NCBI GenBank assembly: GCA_003694805.1
Contig: RFJU01000027.1
Coordinates: 1 to 45,110, forward strand
Origin: Candidatus Woesearchaeota archaeon
Lineage (GTDB): Archaea; Nanobdellota; Nanobdellia; Woesearchaeales; J110
Direction: 5' to 3'
DNA length: 45,110 nt
The notes beneath the pieces are model-generated. The model searched no databases and was not told the DNA's origin. It saw only the letters and a program-made list of their open reading frames with translations. Made by a program: the position numbers and the translations under genes. Positions 33,217 to 42,097 of the stretch are shown here, piece by piece (the stretch's first letter is position 1; the number at the start of each line of letters is the position of its first letter).

Positions 33217-34569
33217 ATGTTTGGCTTTCTCAAAAAAAAACTCTCCGGCGCTTTGAAGGCGTTCACAAAAAAGGTTGAAGAAGAAACACAGGAACCACAA
33301 CCAGAAACACAACCTGATGAACAACACCTTGAACACGAGCGCCCAATCAAACCCGCGCCAACCGCCCCTCCCCAAGCGCAAGAATCGCCACGCAAAAAGA
33401 AACGTCCCAAACCGGAAAAAACCCCGCCGCACAAAAAACAAGCCAAACAGGCACGTAAACAAGCAAGGCAGACAGAGCCAAAGCAAGAGCAGCACTCAAT
33501 CGTGCTTGACAAAGAACAAGAACAACGAAAAAAACCAACGCTTGAAGCTTCGCAAACAACCACGGCTACGCCGCGGCCGCCGCCACCAACACCGAAGAAA
33601 CCTGCGCCTTACGAACAACCTCCCAAACCACAAGAAACAACAAGCGAACCATCTCAGCAGACGAAAAGCGAGCAAGAACTCCAAGAAGAAAAAGGCACGT
33701 CATTTTTTGGAAGGCTCAAAGAAGCATTCACGCACACCACGCTTTCACCCGAAAAATTCGAAAACATCTTCTGGGACCTCGAACTCGCCCTCCTCGAAAA
33801 CAACGTAGCCGTAGAAGTCATTGAAAAAATCAAGAACGACCTCAAAGATGAACTCACCAACAAAAAACACGTAAAAAGAAACCTTGAACAAGCAATTAAG
33901 CAACGGCTAAAACAAAGCATTAGCGAACTCTTCGACGTCCCAACCTTTCAACTGGAAAACAAGATCAAGCAAAAAAAACCCTTCATCATAACCTTTATCG
34001 GCGTGAATGGCTCTGGAAAAACAACCAACATGGCAAAACTCGCACACCGCCTGCAACAACAAGGCTTCAGCGTCGTCATGGCCGCAGCAGACACCTTCAG
34101 AGCCGCAGCGATCCAACAACTCGAAGAGCATGCAACCAAACTCGGCATCAAACTCATCAAACACGAATACGGATCAGACCCAGCAGCGGTTGCCTACGAC
34201 GCAATAGCCCACGCTCGTTCAAAAAAAATAGACGTCGTCCTCATCGACACCGCAGGCAGGCTTCACAGCAACGACAACCTCATGAACGAACTTCAAAAAC
34301 TCATCCGCGTCAACAAGCCAGACCTCACCATCTTTGTCGCGGAAGCAACCACTGGCAACGACGCCGTCGAACAAGCAAGACTCTTCAACGAACGCGTTGG
34401 CATCGACGCTATCATCCTCGCAAAAACAGACGTTGACGAGAAGGGAGGCGCCGCTATTAGCATCTCCTACATCACGAAAAAACCCATCCTCTTCATAGGA
34501 ACCGGCCAGGGCTACAACGACCTTCAGCCTTTCACTCCAGAAACGATTCTGCACAGCCTCGAACTTTAA
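33217..34569 (+). CDS. ftsY: Signal recognition particle receptor FtsY
   Basis: 450 residues. Residues 1-160 are highly charged, rich in Lys, Glu, Pro and Gln, and likely disordered; this acidic/basic A-domain is longer than in most archaeal FtsY. The NG domain follows: G1 GVNGSGKTTNMAKLAH near 264-279, TFRAAAIQQLEEHATKLGI, G3 DTAGRL, and G4 AKTDVDEKGGAA. The GTPase docks SRP-ribosome complexes at the membrane. Last gene of the aIF6-prefoldin-FtsY operon. Confidence 0.96.
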   Translation: MFGFLKKKLSGALKAFTKKVEEETQEPQPETQPDEQHLEHERPIKPAPTAPPQAQESPRKKKRPKPEKTPPHKKQAKQARKQARQTEPKQEQHSIVLDKEQEQRKKPTLEASQTTTATPRPPPPTPKKPAPYEQPPKPQETTSEPSQQTKSEQELQEEKGTSFFGRLKEAFTHTTLSPEKFENIFWDLELALLENNVAVEVIEKIKNDLKDELTNKKHVKRNLEQAIKQRLKQSISELFDVPTFQLENKIKQKKPFIITFIGVNGSGKTTNMAKLAHRLQQQGFSVVMAAADTFRAAAIQQLEEHATKLGIKLIKHEYGSDPAAVAYDAIAHARSKKIDVVLIDTAGRLHSNDNLMNELQKLIRVNKPDLTIFVAEATTGNDAVEQARLFNERVGIDAIILAKTDVDEKGGAAISISYITKKPILFIGTGQGYNDLQPFTPETILHSLEL

Positions 34570-34623
34570 AACTACCACGCCAAAAACCAACTTCTAAACC
34601 GCAAGAAACAAGCGCAACCAAAA

Positions 34624-34634
34624 CTATATAAATA
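34624..34634 (+). promoter_or_regulatory. TATA-like box for the prepilin peptidase gene
   Basis: CTATATAAATA on the plus strand, 20-30 bp before the ATG at 34655; probably leaderless. Confidence 0.65.
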
Positions 34635-34654
34635 CTCTCGGCGCTCACGAACAC

Positions 34655-35503
34655 ATGCAATTCATCATCCACGCGCTAGCGCTTCTTGCTCTCTTCATCT
34701 CAACCATCACAGACCTCAGAACCAGAGAAGTTCCCGACTGGATAAGCTACGGCACCATCTTCACCGGCATCTTCATCGGCGTTGTCAAAACCATTCTTGA
34801 AGCAAGCTGGCACCCGCTCCTCACCATGGTAGCAGGACTCTCGCTCGGGTTCCTTCTCGGGACAATCATGTTCTACACTGGCCAATGGGGCGGGGGGGAT
34901 AGCAAGCTCCTCATAGGACTCGGGTCCCTTCTTGGCTTGAACATCTTCAACCTCAGAGAAAGCTTCCTCATCGGCTTCCTCCTCAACATCCTCATTACTG
35001 GCGCCCTCTACGGCCTCATTTGGATCCTTCTCCTCGCAATCAAACACAAACGCGAGTTTATCAAGACGTACAAGGCACTCAGCAAAGAACCTACGATGCT
35101 CTTCCTTCGCAAAATTCACCTTGCAACCGTCCTTCTTGGTCTCGTCCTCGCATTCTTCACGCCTCGCCCCCTCAACTCCTTTCTCTTCACCGCAACAGTC
35201 CTCATCTACCTTCTCTTCCACCTCTGGAAGCTCGTTAAATCAGTTGAGCAAACAGCAATGATCAAGAAAATTCCCCCGAGCAAACTCACAGAAGGAGATT
35301 GGGTGCTCAAAGATGTCTACTATCACGGGGAGTACCTCTGCGGACCAAAAGATCTTGGTATCAGCAAAGAGCAAATCGCCCTCCTCAAAAAACATCGCAT
35401 CACGTCAGTATGGGTAAAGGAAGGCATTCCTTTTGTTCCCAGCTTTCTCTTCGCATACCTCCTCACGCTCATAACAGGGAACTGGCTAGCCCTCATCCTC
35501 TAA
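34655..35503 (+). CDS. Type IV prepilin/archaellin peptidase (A24 family)
   Basis: 282 residues with about seven membrane helices. The two catalytic aspartates of the GxGD aspartic proteases are visible: D20 in TDLRTREVPDW and D82 in QWGGGDSKLL. The enzyme removes the signal peptide of type IV pilin-like or archaellin precursors at the cytoplasmic membrane face. The C-terminal part (residues 200-262) includes a soluble segment, EGDWVLKDVYYHGEYLCG, before a last membrane helix, so it is longer than FlaK. No pilin gene is nearby. Confidence 0.92.
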   Translation: MQFIIHALALLALFISTITDLRTREVPDWISYGTIFTGIFIGVVKTILEASWHPLLTMVAGLSLGFLLGTIMFYTGQWGGGDSKLLIGLGSLLGLNIFNLRESFLIGFLLNILITGALYGLIWILLLAIKHKREFIKTYKALSKEPTMLFLRKIHLATVLLGLVLAFFTPRPLNSFLFTATVLIYLLFHLWKLVKSVEQTAMIKKIPPSKLTEGDWVLKDVYYHGEYLCGPKDLGISKEQIALLKKHRITSVWVKEGIPFVPSFLFAYLLTLITGNWLALIL

Positions 35504-35523
35504 AAAACCAACGAGAAAAAGAA

Positions 35524-36045
35524 TCACGCAATTCTTCGAAGCGCCCTCACCAACTCGTTGTCTTCTCCACGAATCACCATCTCACCGTGCGCTTTTTCTT
35601 TCTTCTCCTGCACTCCCGTATCGCGCCCCTCAGGTGTTCCCTTCACTGAACTACTCCCCCCGCCCGCATCTTCTTTACCAATAAAAAATGTTTTCTCCCT
35701 AATCTTTTCTGCAACAGCTTTTAACTCCTCAGGACTGCCTTGTTTTGGCTGCCAAAGCAAGTTTGCCCCGTCGTTGGCACTCCGAGGAATAACTGCGATA
35801 CTTACGCCGCGCTCCCCTTCGTTCGCGATGAGGTTTGTTCCCTGCGCGCCAAGTTTCTCAAACAACAGCGTTGAAACCGTGTTCGCCACGGCAAAAAGCG
35901 CTTGGACCTCCTCAGACCGCAAATGAGAGAACTCCGTGGCGTTCTTTTCAGGCACGACAACGACATGCCCGCGAGTAACACCTTGTTCGGGAAGAAGAAT
36001 GGAGAATCCCTGGCCTGCGAACAAAACACGCTTTGATTCAGACAC
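35524..36045 (-). CDS. Degenerate HIT-fold protein
   Basis: 173 residues. GQGFSILLPEQGVTRGHVVV and the strand GTNLIANEGERGVSIAVIPR follow the HIT fold, but where the family has HxHxH the sequence reads VSIAVIPR (81-88): all three histidines are lost, so nucleotide hydrolase or transferase activity is unlikely. The C-terminal 60 residues are charged, Gly/Ser-rich, then helical. GTG start with GGGAGGTGA, which coincides with the stop of the upstream HIT gene. It may be the non-catalytic partner of that protein. Confidence 0.75.
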   Translation of the reverse strand: MSESKRVLFAGQGFSILLPEQGVTRGHVVVVPEKNATEFSHLRSEEVQALFAVANTVSTLLFEKLGAQGTNLIANEGERGVSIAVIPRSANDGANLLWQPKQGSPEELKAVAEKIREKTFFIGKEDAGGGSSSVKGTPEGRDTGVQEKKEKAHGEMVIRGEDNELVRALRRIA

Positions 36046-36052
36046 GCATCAC

Positions 36053-37231
36053 TCACCTCCCACCACGCAAGAACAAAGAAGAAATGGCGTCAAGATCCAT
36101 TGCCTTCTTCTTGTTCGCTTCTGTTTTTTCTGGCTTCATGCTGCCGGCCTTGCTCCGTTCGTTCTCCCCTTCTCTTTGTTCCGCTATCTCCTCTCGTCCT
36201 GCCTGCGAACCTGCACCCTCCGACGTAGCACTCCCCCTGGGTTCTTGTGTTTCAACACGAGGTCTTTCCTCTCTTCCTGGCGGTTCTCCACGGCTGCTCC
36301 CTTCCGCACCCTGCTCTTTAGGAAAGAGCTTGATTTTTTTCAGGCGATCTGAGAGGGCGTTAATATCAATCCCTTCAAAGAGCTCGGCCAGTTTAGGATC
36401 TGCAGGGATCAGTTCTTTAATCTTTTCTGGGTGCTCTTTGAGCACCTCAGCAATCTCAGGATTGTCATAGAGCAATTCTGCCAGCAGAACGTGCCGCTCG
36501 TGAACACTCGCAGGAATGGGGATGTCATCACTTCCAAGCCCTGACCCGTGAGCTAGGGCGTCAGATCCTTGAGCCGGAGGGGCGTGCGAGGTGGACGCAC
36601 CCGTAGGCGCTCCCTGACGCTGAGCTTGGTGCTCAGGCGCCGCAGACGCTTTTTCACCTGCAAGCGCCGCGCTCGAAGCTGCGCCTCCCTCGCCTTCACG
36701 CTTGCCGGGCACCATCCCATCTTCCCTCCTTGCGAGAGGCGCCAGCGCCTTTCCAAAAAGAGAAGAGAGCGCCTCCTCCAATGCTGACTGGTCAAAACTC
36801 CCCGTCTCCACGTCCAAGTGGGAAAGCGCGTCCCCCTCTTCCCTTGGAAACAAGTGCATAAGAAAATGAGGACTTTGCTGACCTGCAACTGCGCCGTTGG
36901 CTACGAAGAGCGTTACTCTCTGCACAAGCAGCGCCTCTCGCAAAGCGTTCATCAAGTCAACGCTTCTCATGAACAAATGCTGAAACACGTCCGGCGGCAG
37001 CAGCGGAAGAATGGGATAATGCTCCTTTGGCAAGAGCAGGGTGTGCCCGCGAACAGCGGGATTAATATCAAGAATAGCAAGAACCTGCTCATCCTCAAAT
37101 ACTTTTTGAGAGGGTATCTCTCCTCGAACAATCTTGCAAAAAATACAATTCTTCTTGATTTCTTCAAATTCCTCAGCAGATAATTGTGTATCGGACACGC
37201 AGCACACACCTTCAAACTTCTCGTTTTTCAC
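36053..37231 (-). CDS. HIT-domain protein with long C-terminal extension
   Basis: 392 residues. The HIT domain spans residues 28-150: CIFCKIVRGEIPSQKVFED, INPAVRGHTLLLPKEHYP, and the active-site strand QQSPHFLMHLFPREEGD. The triad reads H122-F-L124-M-H126: the middle, nucleophilic His is Leu. The two-cysteine CxxC (29, 32) is kept. Residues 175-245 are low-complexity; a helical part (NPEIAEVLKEHPEKIKELIP) and a charged tail follow. GTG start; a TATA-like box at 37251-37260 suggests a leaderless mRNA. First of two tandem HIT genes. Confidence 0.85.
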   Translation of the reverse strand: MKNEKFEGVCCVSDTQLSAEEFEEIKKNCIFCKIVRGEIPSQKVFEDEQVLAILDINPAVRGHTLLLPKEHYPILPLLPPDVFQHLFMRSVDLMNALREALLVQRVTLFVANGAVAGQQSPHFLMHLFPREEGDALSHLDVETGSFDQSALEEALSSLFGKALAPLARREDGMVPGKREGEGGAASSAALAGEKASAAPEHQAQRQGAPTGASTSHAPPAQGSDALAHGSGLGSDDIPIPASVHERHVLLAELLYDNPEIAEVLKEHPEKIKELIPADPKLAELFEGIDINALSDRLKKIKLFPKEQGAEGSSRGEPPGREERPRVETQEPRGSATSEGAGSQAGREEIAEQREGENERSKAGSMKPEKTEANKKKAMDLDAISSLFLRGGR

Positions 37232-37250
37232 GGTGCTTCTTGCAAAGTAA

Positions 37251-37260
37251 ATTTATAAAC
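37251..37260 (-). promoter_or_regulatory. TATA-like box for the HIT gene pair
   Basis: GTTTATAAAT on the minus strand, 20-29 bp before the GTG at 37231. Confidence 0.6.
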
Positions 37261-37285
37261 CTTCCCATCCAAGAATGACGACGAA

Positions 37286-37295
37286 GTTTTAAATA
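37286..37295 (+). promoter_or_regulatory. TATA-like box for the Ca2+-type ATPase
   Basis: GTTTTAAATA on the plus strand. Transcription from about 37320 excludes the upstream TTG at 37300 and supports the ATG at 37375. Confidence 0.55.
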
Positions 37296-37374
37296 CGGAT
37301 TGGGAAGAAACACGACATACCAAAACACAGAAAACAGCAGAGAAGGTCACTCGCAAAAAAAATCATTCGCCACC

Positions 37375-40206
37375 ATGGAGCAGAGAACATCTCAACAAGC
37401 GCTGCCAACGATCATTCACAATCCGTATCAAGAAGGCGTTTCTGCCGTTCTAGAACGCCTTCAAACGTCACAGAACGGCCTCTCAACACCCGTCGCGGAA
37501 GAGCGCCTCAGAAGTTTTGGACCTAACAAGATCGAGGCAAAAAAACAAGAACCGCTCTGGAAAGTATTCTTGAGACAATTCAGCGACGTCATGGTCATCA
37601 TCCTCATCCTCGCAAGCATCATCTCTTTTGGCATCACGTGGTTCACCAACAACGTCCAAACAGGAGGAGAGCACGAAAGCTACGTTGACGGCATCGTCAT
37701 TCTCATCATCGTCTTCCTCAACGCCGTCATCGGATTCATTCAAGAATACAAAGCAGAAAAATCCCTCGAAGCGCTCCAAAAAATGATTTCTCCCCGCGCC
37801 GTTGTCATTCGAGACGGCGAAGAAACAGAAATTGACGTGGCGGACCTCGTCCCCGGAGACATCATCCTCCTTGAAGAAGGCGCAGCGGTGCCAGCAGATA
37901 CGCGACTCATAGAAGCCACCAACCTCCAATGTATCGAAGCCGCCCTGACGGGCGAGAGCACGCCTGTCCAGAAACACACGGACCCTATCAAGGAGGCGGC
38001 TGCAATTGGTGACAGGAAGAACATGGTTTTTATGGGAACTATTGTGAGCGCAGGAAGAGGCGTTGCCGTCGTCACCGCAACAGGCACATCAACGGAATTT
38101 GGGAAAATAGCCAAGCTCACCCTCGATGTTAAAGAGGAGAAGAGCCCTCTTCAAAAAGAACTCGCAAAGGTCGGCGCCTTCATTGCAAAAGCAACGCTCC
38201 TCATTAGCGCGATAATCTTCGTGTTCGGCCTCATCGAAGGAAAAAAGCTCCTCCACATGTTCATCTACGCAGTCAGCGTAGCAGTCGCGGCGGTTCCGGA
38301 AGGCCTCCCCGCAACGATAACCATCGCCCTCGCGTTTGGCGTGCGAAGAATGGCTAAGAAGAAGAGCATCATTAAAAAGCTCTCATCTGTCGAAACCCTC
38401 GGGAGCACAACCGTTATTTGCTCTGATAAAACAGGCACGCTCACAAAGAACCAAATGACCGTTCGCGAAGCATACACGCATGCAGGCAACGTCACCGTAA
38501 CAGGAACAGGGTACTCTGCTGACGGAAAATTTGTTTCAAAAACCAACGATTCAGCAACAAGAGCGCCGGAACTCAAGCACATGCTCATTGCAGGAGCACT
38601 ATGCAACAACGCCCACTTTGACAAGACGACCAACCACGTCATAGGAGACCCTACGGAAGCCGCCCTTCTTGTTTCTACAGAAAAATTTGGCATAGACACA
38701 CAAGCCCTCCGCCATGCCAACAAGCGTATCAAAGAATTCCCGTTCGACAGCAAACGCAAACTTATGTCCACGATCAACCAAACACCAGACGGCACCATGC
38801 TCTTCGTCAAAGGAGCGCCCGACATCATCCTCAGCAAGTGCACTCATATTCTCAAAGGCGGCAAGCCCACACGCCTCACCCAACAAGAGCGAGAACACAT
38901 ACAAACACAAAACCTTGACATGGCGTCGCGCGCCCTAAGAGTCCTCGGATTTGCCTACAGAACACTGAGCAACGAAGAAACCAAACACGCAATCAAGAAA
39001 CAAGAACCAGAAACGCTTGAAGACCACCTCGTCTTCATAGGACTGCAAGGCATGATCGACCCTCCGCGAGAAGAAGTCATTCCTGCGGTCGCTGCATGCA
39101 AAAGAGCAGGCATCAAAATATACATCGTCACCGGAGACCACGGCATCACCGCACGAGCAATTGCGGAAAAAATAGGAATAGCAAGCCACAAGACAAAAGT
39201 CATCACTGGCCAAGACCTTGCAAAACTTCGCGATGAAGAACTCAAGGAAGAACTCAAAAATCCTGTTATCTTCGCCAGAGTAAACCCTGAGCACAAGCTC
39301 CGCGTGGTCAGCCTTCTCAAAGAGCAGGGAGAAATCGTCGCTGTCACCGGCGACGGCGTGAACGACGCACCAGCACTCAAGAAAGCAGACATTGGCGTTG
39401 CAATGGGCATCACCGGAACCGACGTCAGCAAGGAAGCAAGCGACATGATACTCCTCGACGACAGCTTCGCAACCATTGTTTCAGCAATCAAGGAAGGAAG
39501 AACCATCTACGATAACATCACCAAGTTTATGCGCTTCCTCTTCACCAGCAACCTGGGAGAGCTCGTGACCGTCTTTTTAGGGCTCTTCATCATACCCTTC
39601 CTAAGCCTCCCTAAAGAAACGCTCATCGTCACTGCCGTTCAAGTCCTTTGGATAAACCTGCTCACGGACGCCCTCCCCGCCCTCGCTCTTGGCGTCGAGC
39701 CACCTGAAAAGGACGTAATGGAAAAACCGCCTCGAAACCAAAAACAGCGGCTCGTAACAAATAAGATCTTCCTAAGCTGGCTCTTTACCGGACTCGTTAT
39801 CGGGGCTGGCACGCTTTTTAGCTTCCTCTACTCACTAACCATCACTGGCGCGCCAATGGAAAAAGCAACAACAGTAGCCTTCACCACCCTTGTCCTCTTC
39901 CAACTCGTCAATGTGTTCAACTGCAAATCAAAGACGAAGAGCATCTTCAAAACGAAAATTCGCGACAACCTCTTCCTCATCAAAGCCGTTCTTGTCTCGT
40001 TCCTCCTCCAACTGCTCGTCATCTACGAACCAACCATCATGCAATACTACTTCAAAACCACCAGCCTCTCCCTGCAAGACTGGCTACTCATCCTCCCCAT
40101 TGCTCTTTCAGTTCTTGTTTATGAAGAGCTTCGAAAAGCCCACCTCCGGTACGCTGAACGAAAAAAGGCTGCAAAAGCGTCCACGCCTTCTCCCAACCTT
40201 GTTTAA
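37375..40206 (+). CDS. P-type Ca2+-transporting ATPase (P2A-like)
   Basis: 943 residues from the ATG at 37375. All P-type modules are present: A-domain TGES, M4 motif PEGLP (VAAVPEGLPATITIALAFGV), phosphorylation site CSDKTGTLT with the aspartate near residue 351, KGAPDIIL and the hinge TGDGVNDAPALKKADIGVAM. About ten membrane helices. Motif spacing and length match SERCA/PMCA-like and bacterial P2A pumps; the transported ion is inferred to be Ca2+. Divergent from the HIT pair. No regulatory partner is visible. Confidence 0.94.
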   Translation: MEQRTSQQALPTIIHNPYQEGVSAVLERLQTSQNGLSTPVAEERLRSFGPNKIEAKKQEPLWKVFLRQFSDVMVIILILASIISFGITWFTNNVQTGGEHESYVDGIVILIIVFLNAVIGFIQEYKAEKSLEALQKMISPRAVVIRDGEETEIDVADLVPGDIILLEEGAAVPADTRLIEATNLQCIEAALTGESTPVQKHTDPIKEAAAIGDRKNMVFMGTIVSAGRGVAVVTATGTSTEFGKIAKLTLDVKEEKSPLQKELAKVGAFIAKATLLISAIIFVFGLIEGKKLLHMFIYAVSVAVAAVPEGLPATITIALAFGVRRMAKKKSIIKKLSSVETLGSTTVICSDKTGTLTKNQMTVREAYTHAGNVTVTGTGYSADGKFVSKTNDSATRAPELKHMLIAGALCNNAHFDKTTNHVIGDPTEAALLVSTEKFGIDTQALRHANKRIKEFPFDSKRKLMSTINQTPDGTMLFVKGAPDIILSKCTHILKGGKPTRLTQQEREHIQTQNLDMASRALRVLGFAYRTLSNEETKHAIKKQEPETLEDHLVFIGLQGMIDPPREEVIPAVAACKRAGIKIYIVTGDHGITARAIAEKIGIASHKTKVITGQDLAKLRDEELKEELKNPVIFARVNPEHKLRVVSLLKEQGEIVAVTGDGVNDAPALKKADIGVAMGITGTDVSKEASDMILLDDSFATIVSAIKEGRTIYDNITKFMRFLFTSNLGELVTVFLGLFIIPFLSLPKETLIVTAVQVLWINLLTDALPALALGVEPPEKDVMEKPPRNQKQRLVTNKIFLSWLFTGLVIGAGTLFSFLYSLTITGAPMEKATTVAFTTLVLFQLVNVFNCKSKTKSIFKTKIRDNLFLIKAVLVSFLLQLLVIYEPTIMQYYFKTTSLSLQDWLLILPIALSVLVYEELRKAHLRYAERKKAAKASTPSPNLV

Positions 40207-40262
40207 AAATACACAAGAGCCCGTGTCCGACGAGCACTGCCTTTGATGAAACCTAAACAAAG

Positions 40263-40272
40263 GCTTTTAAAA
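40263..40272 (+). promoter_or_regulatory. TATA-like box for elp3
   Basis: GCTTTTAAAA-type element on the plus strand, 24-33 bp before the ATG at 40296. Confidence 0.55.
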
Positions 40273-40295
40273 AACATGTAGCTTCTCGCCCTGCC

Positions 40296-42071
40296 ATGAC
40301 CGACAAAAGAGTAAAGGCGTTCGCTCAAGCCCTCTATCAAGAATTGACAACCCATACAAGAACAAAAAAAACACTGGAAAACGCCTTCCAGGCAGACAAG
40401 CTCGCGCCGCCACGCCTCCAAAAACTCAAAGAACGCCTAGCAAAACAGCTCAACCTCGCCACGCTCCCGTCCAACGCAACAATCTTGCTCAACCTCACCC
40501 CCGGACAAGCAAAAAACGCCAAGCACGTTCTCTCAACAAAGCCGGTGAGAAGCATCAGCGGCGTCAACATCGTCGCAATCATGACCTCCCCTGCCCGATG
40601 CCCCCACGGAAAATGCACCTACTGCCCGGGAGGGCTTTCCTCCAGTTTTGGCGATGTTCCTCAAAGCTACACAGGAAGAGAACCTGCGAGCCAACGCGGC
40701 GCGCGACTCTCCTATGACGCCTATCTCCAAGTTATGAACCGCCTAGCACAATACCTCATCGCAGGGCACGAACTCTCAAAAACAGAAGTCATTGTCATGG
40801 GCGGCACGTTCCCCTCCCGCCCCGTAGAGTACCAGCAACGATTCATTGCAGACGCGTTCCAAGCACTCAATGATTTCTCATCCCTCTTCTATGATGCAAA
40901 AGGAAACATTACCATTTCAAAACTCAAAGACGTTTTCAAACTCCCCGGCGCATTCTCAAACAAAGAACGCCAAAGAACCGTCATAGAAACCCTTAAACAC
41001 ATCCAGCAAACGAGTTTGAACACATCCGGCCTTGCCAACGACCTCGAAAGCGACAAGCGCGTCGCGTACGAACACGAACGCAACGAACGTGCCAAAGTGC
41101 GATGCGTCGGGCTTACCGTCGAAACTCGACCATCACCTGACATTCTTGAACAAGCAAACCTCGCACTTGCATACGGCGCCACACGCATTGAACTTGGCGT
41201 GCAAACACTCTCCGAAAACGTTCTTGCCTACGTCCACCGCGGACACACCCTTGAAGATACGAAAAACTCCCTGCGCGTCCTCAAAGACCTCGGGTTCAAG
41301 ATAAATGCGCACATGATGCTCGGCCTCCCCCTCACAACACCTGAAGAAGACGTCCGCCACCTCAAACAACTCTTTGCAGACCCGCACTTTCGCCCGGACA
41401 TGCTGAAAATTTACCCGACACTCGTCCTCAAGGGAACGCACCTCTACCAACTCTATCAACAAGGACACTACCGCCCGCTCACGACGATGCAAGCAGCTGA
41501 AATCATTGCCCGCGCTAAACCACACGTTCCGCGATGGTGCCGCATCATGCGCGTTCAGCGAGACATCCCCTCAACCCTCACAGAAGAGGGGCCGAGCACC
41601 AACCTGCGCCAAGTCGTCAAATCCCTCCTTGCGCAAAGAGGAACATCCTGCCAGTGCATTCGATGCAGAGAAATCAAAGACGAGACACCAACACAACCCC
41701 GCCTAGAGGTAACCACGTACCAAGCTCAAGAAGGAACAGAATTCTTCCTCGCACTCAACAACAAACCCACTGACAAGCTCATCGGCTTTTGCCGACTACG
41801 CTTCCCATCACAATGCCTCCGACCAGAAATAACGCCGTCAACCGGGATCATTAGAGAACTCCACGTCTATGGCAAAGCAACACCACTTCAGAAAACAGGC
41901 GACGTTCAGCACCGCGGCTTTGGCAAAACACTTCTTCAAGAAGCAGAACGCATCTGCAAAGCCAACAACAAAACAAAAGTGCTCGTCATCGCCGGCATTG
42001 GCGTCCGCTCCTACTACGCCAAGCTCGGCTACCACAAAGAAGGACCCTACATGGCAAAACACCTCACCTAA
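40296..42071 (+). CDS. elp3: Elp3: tRNA uridine(34) acetyltransferase
   Basis: 591 residues. Radical SAM cluster motif CPHGKCTYC with C102, C107 and C110 (C-x4-C-x2-C), GGTFPSRP, VETRPSPDILEQANL, ELGVQTLSENVLAYVHRGHT and MLKIYPTLVLKGTHLYQLY. The C-terminal GNAT domain starts near residue 490, with HRGFGKTLLQEAERI for acetyl-CoA. It makes the cm5U-type base at wobble position 34 using acetyl-CoA and SAM. Followed by an NSUN-type RNA methyltransferase 26 bp downstream; both modify RNA. Confidence 0.96.
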   Translation: MTDKRVKAFAQALYQELTTHTRTKKTLENAFQADKLAPPRLQKLKERLAKQLNLATLPSNATILLNLTPGQAKNAKHVLSTKPVRSISGVNIVAIMTSPARCPHGKCTYCPGGLSSSFGDVPQSYTGREPASQRGARLSYDAYLQVMNRLAQYLIAGHELSKTEVIVMGGTFPSRPVEYQQRFIADAFQALNDFSSLFYDAKGNITISKLKDVFKLPGAFSNKERQRTVIETLKHIQQTSLNTSGLANDLESDKRVAYEHERNERAKVRCVGLTVETRPSPDILEQANLALAYGATRIELGVQTLSENVLAYVHRGHTLEDTKNSLRVLKDLGFKINAHMMLGLPLTTPEEDVRHLKQLFADPHFRPDMLKIYPTLVLKGTHLYQLYQQGHYRPLTTMQAAEIIARAKPHVPRWCRIMRVQRDIPSTLTEEGPSTNLRQVVKSLLAQRGTSCQCIRCREIKDETPTQPRLEVTTYQAQEGTEFFLALNNKPTDKLIGFCRLRFPSQCLRPEITPSTGIIRELHVYGKATPLQKTGDVQHRGFGKTLLQEAERICKANNKTKVLVIAGIGVRSYYAKLGYHKEGPYMAKHLT

Positions 42072-42097
42072 CAACGAACAAAAAAAGAGTACGACCT

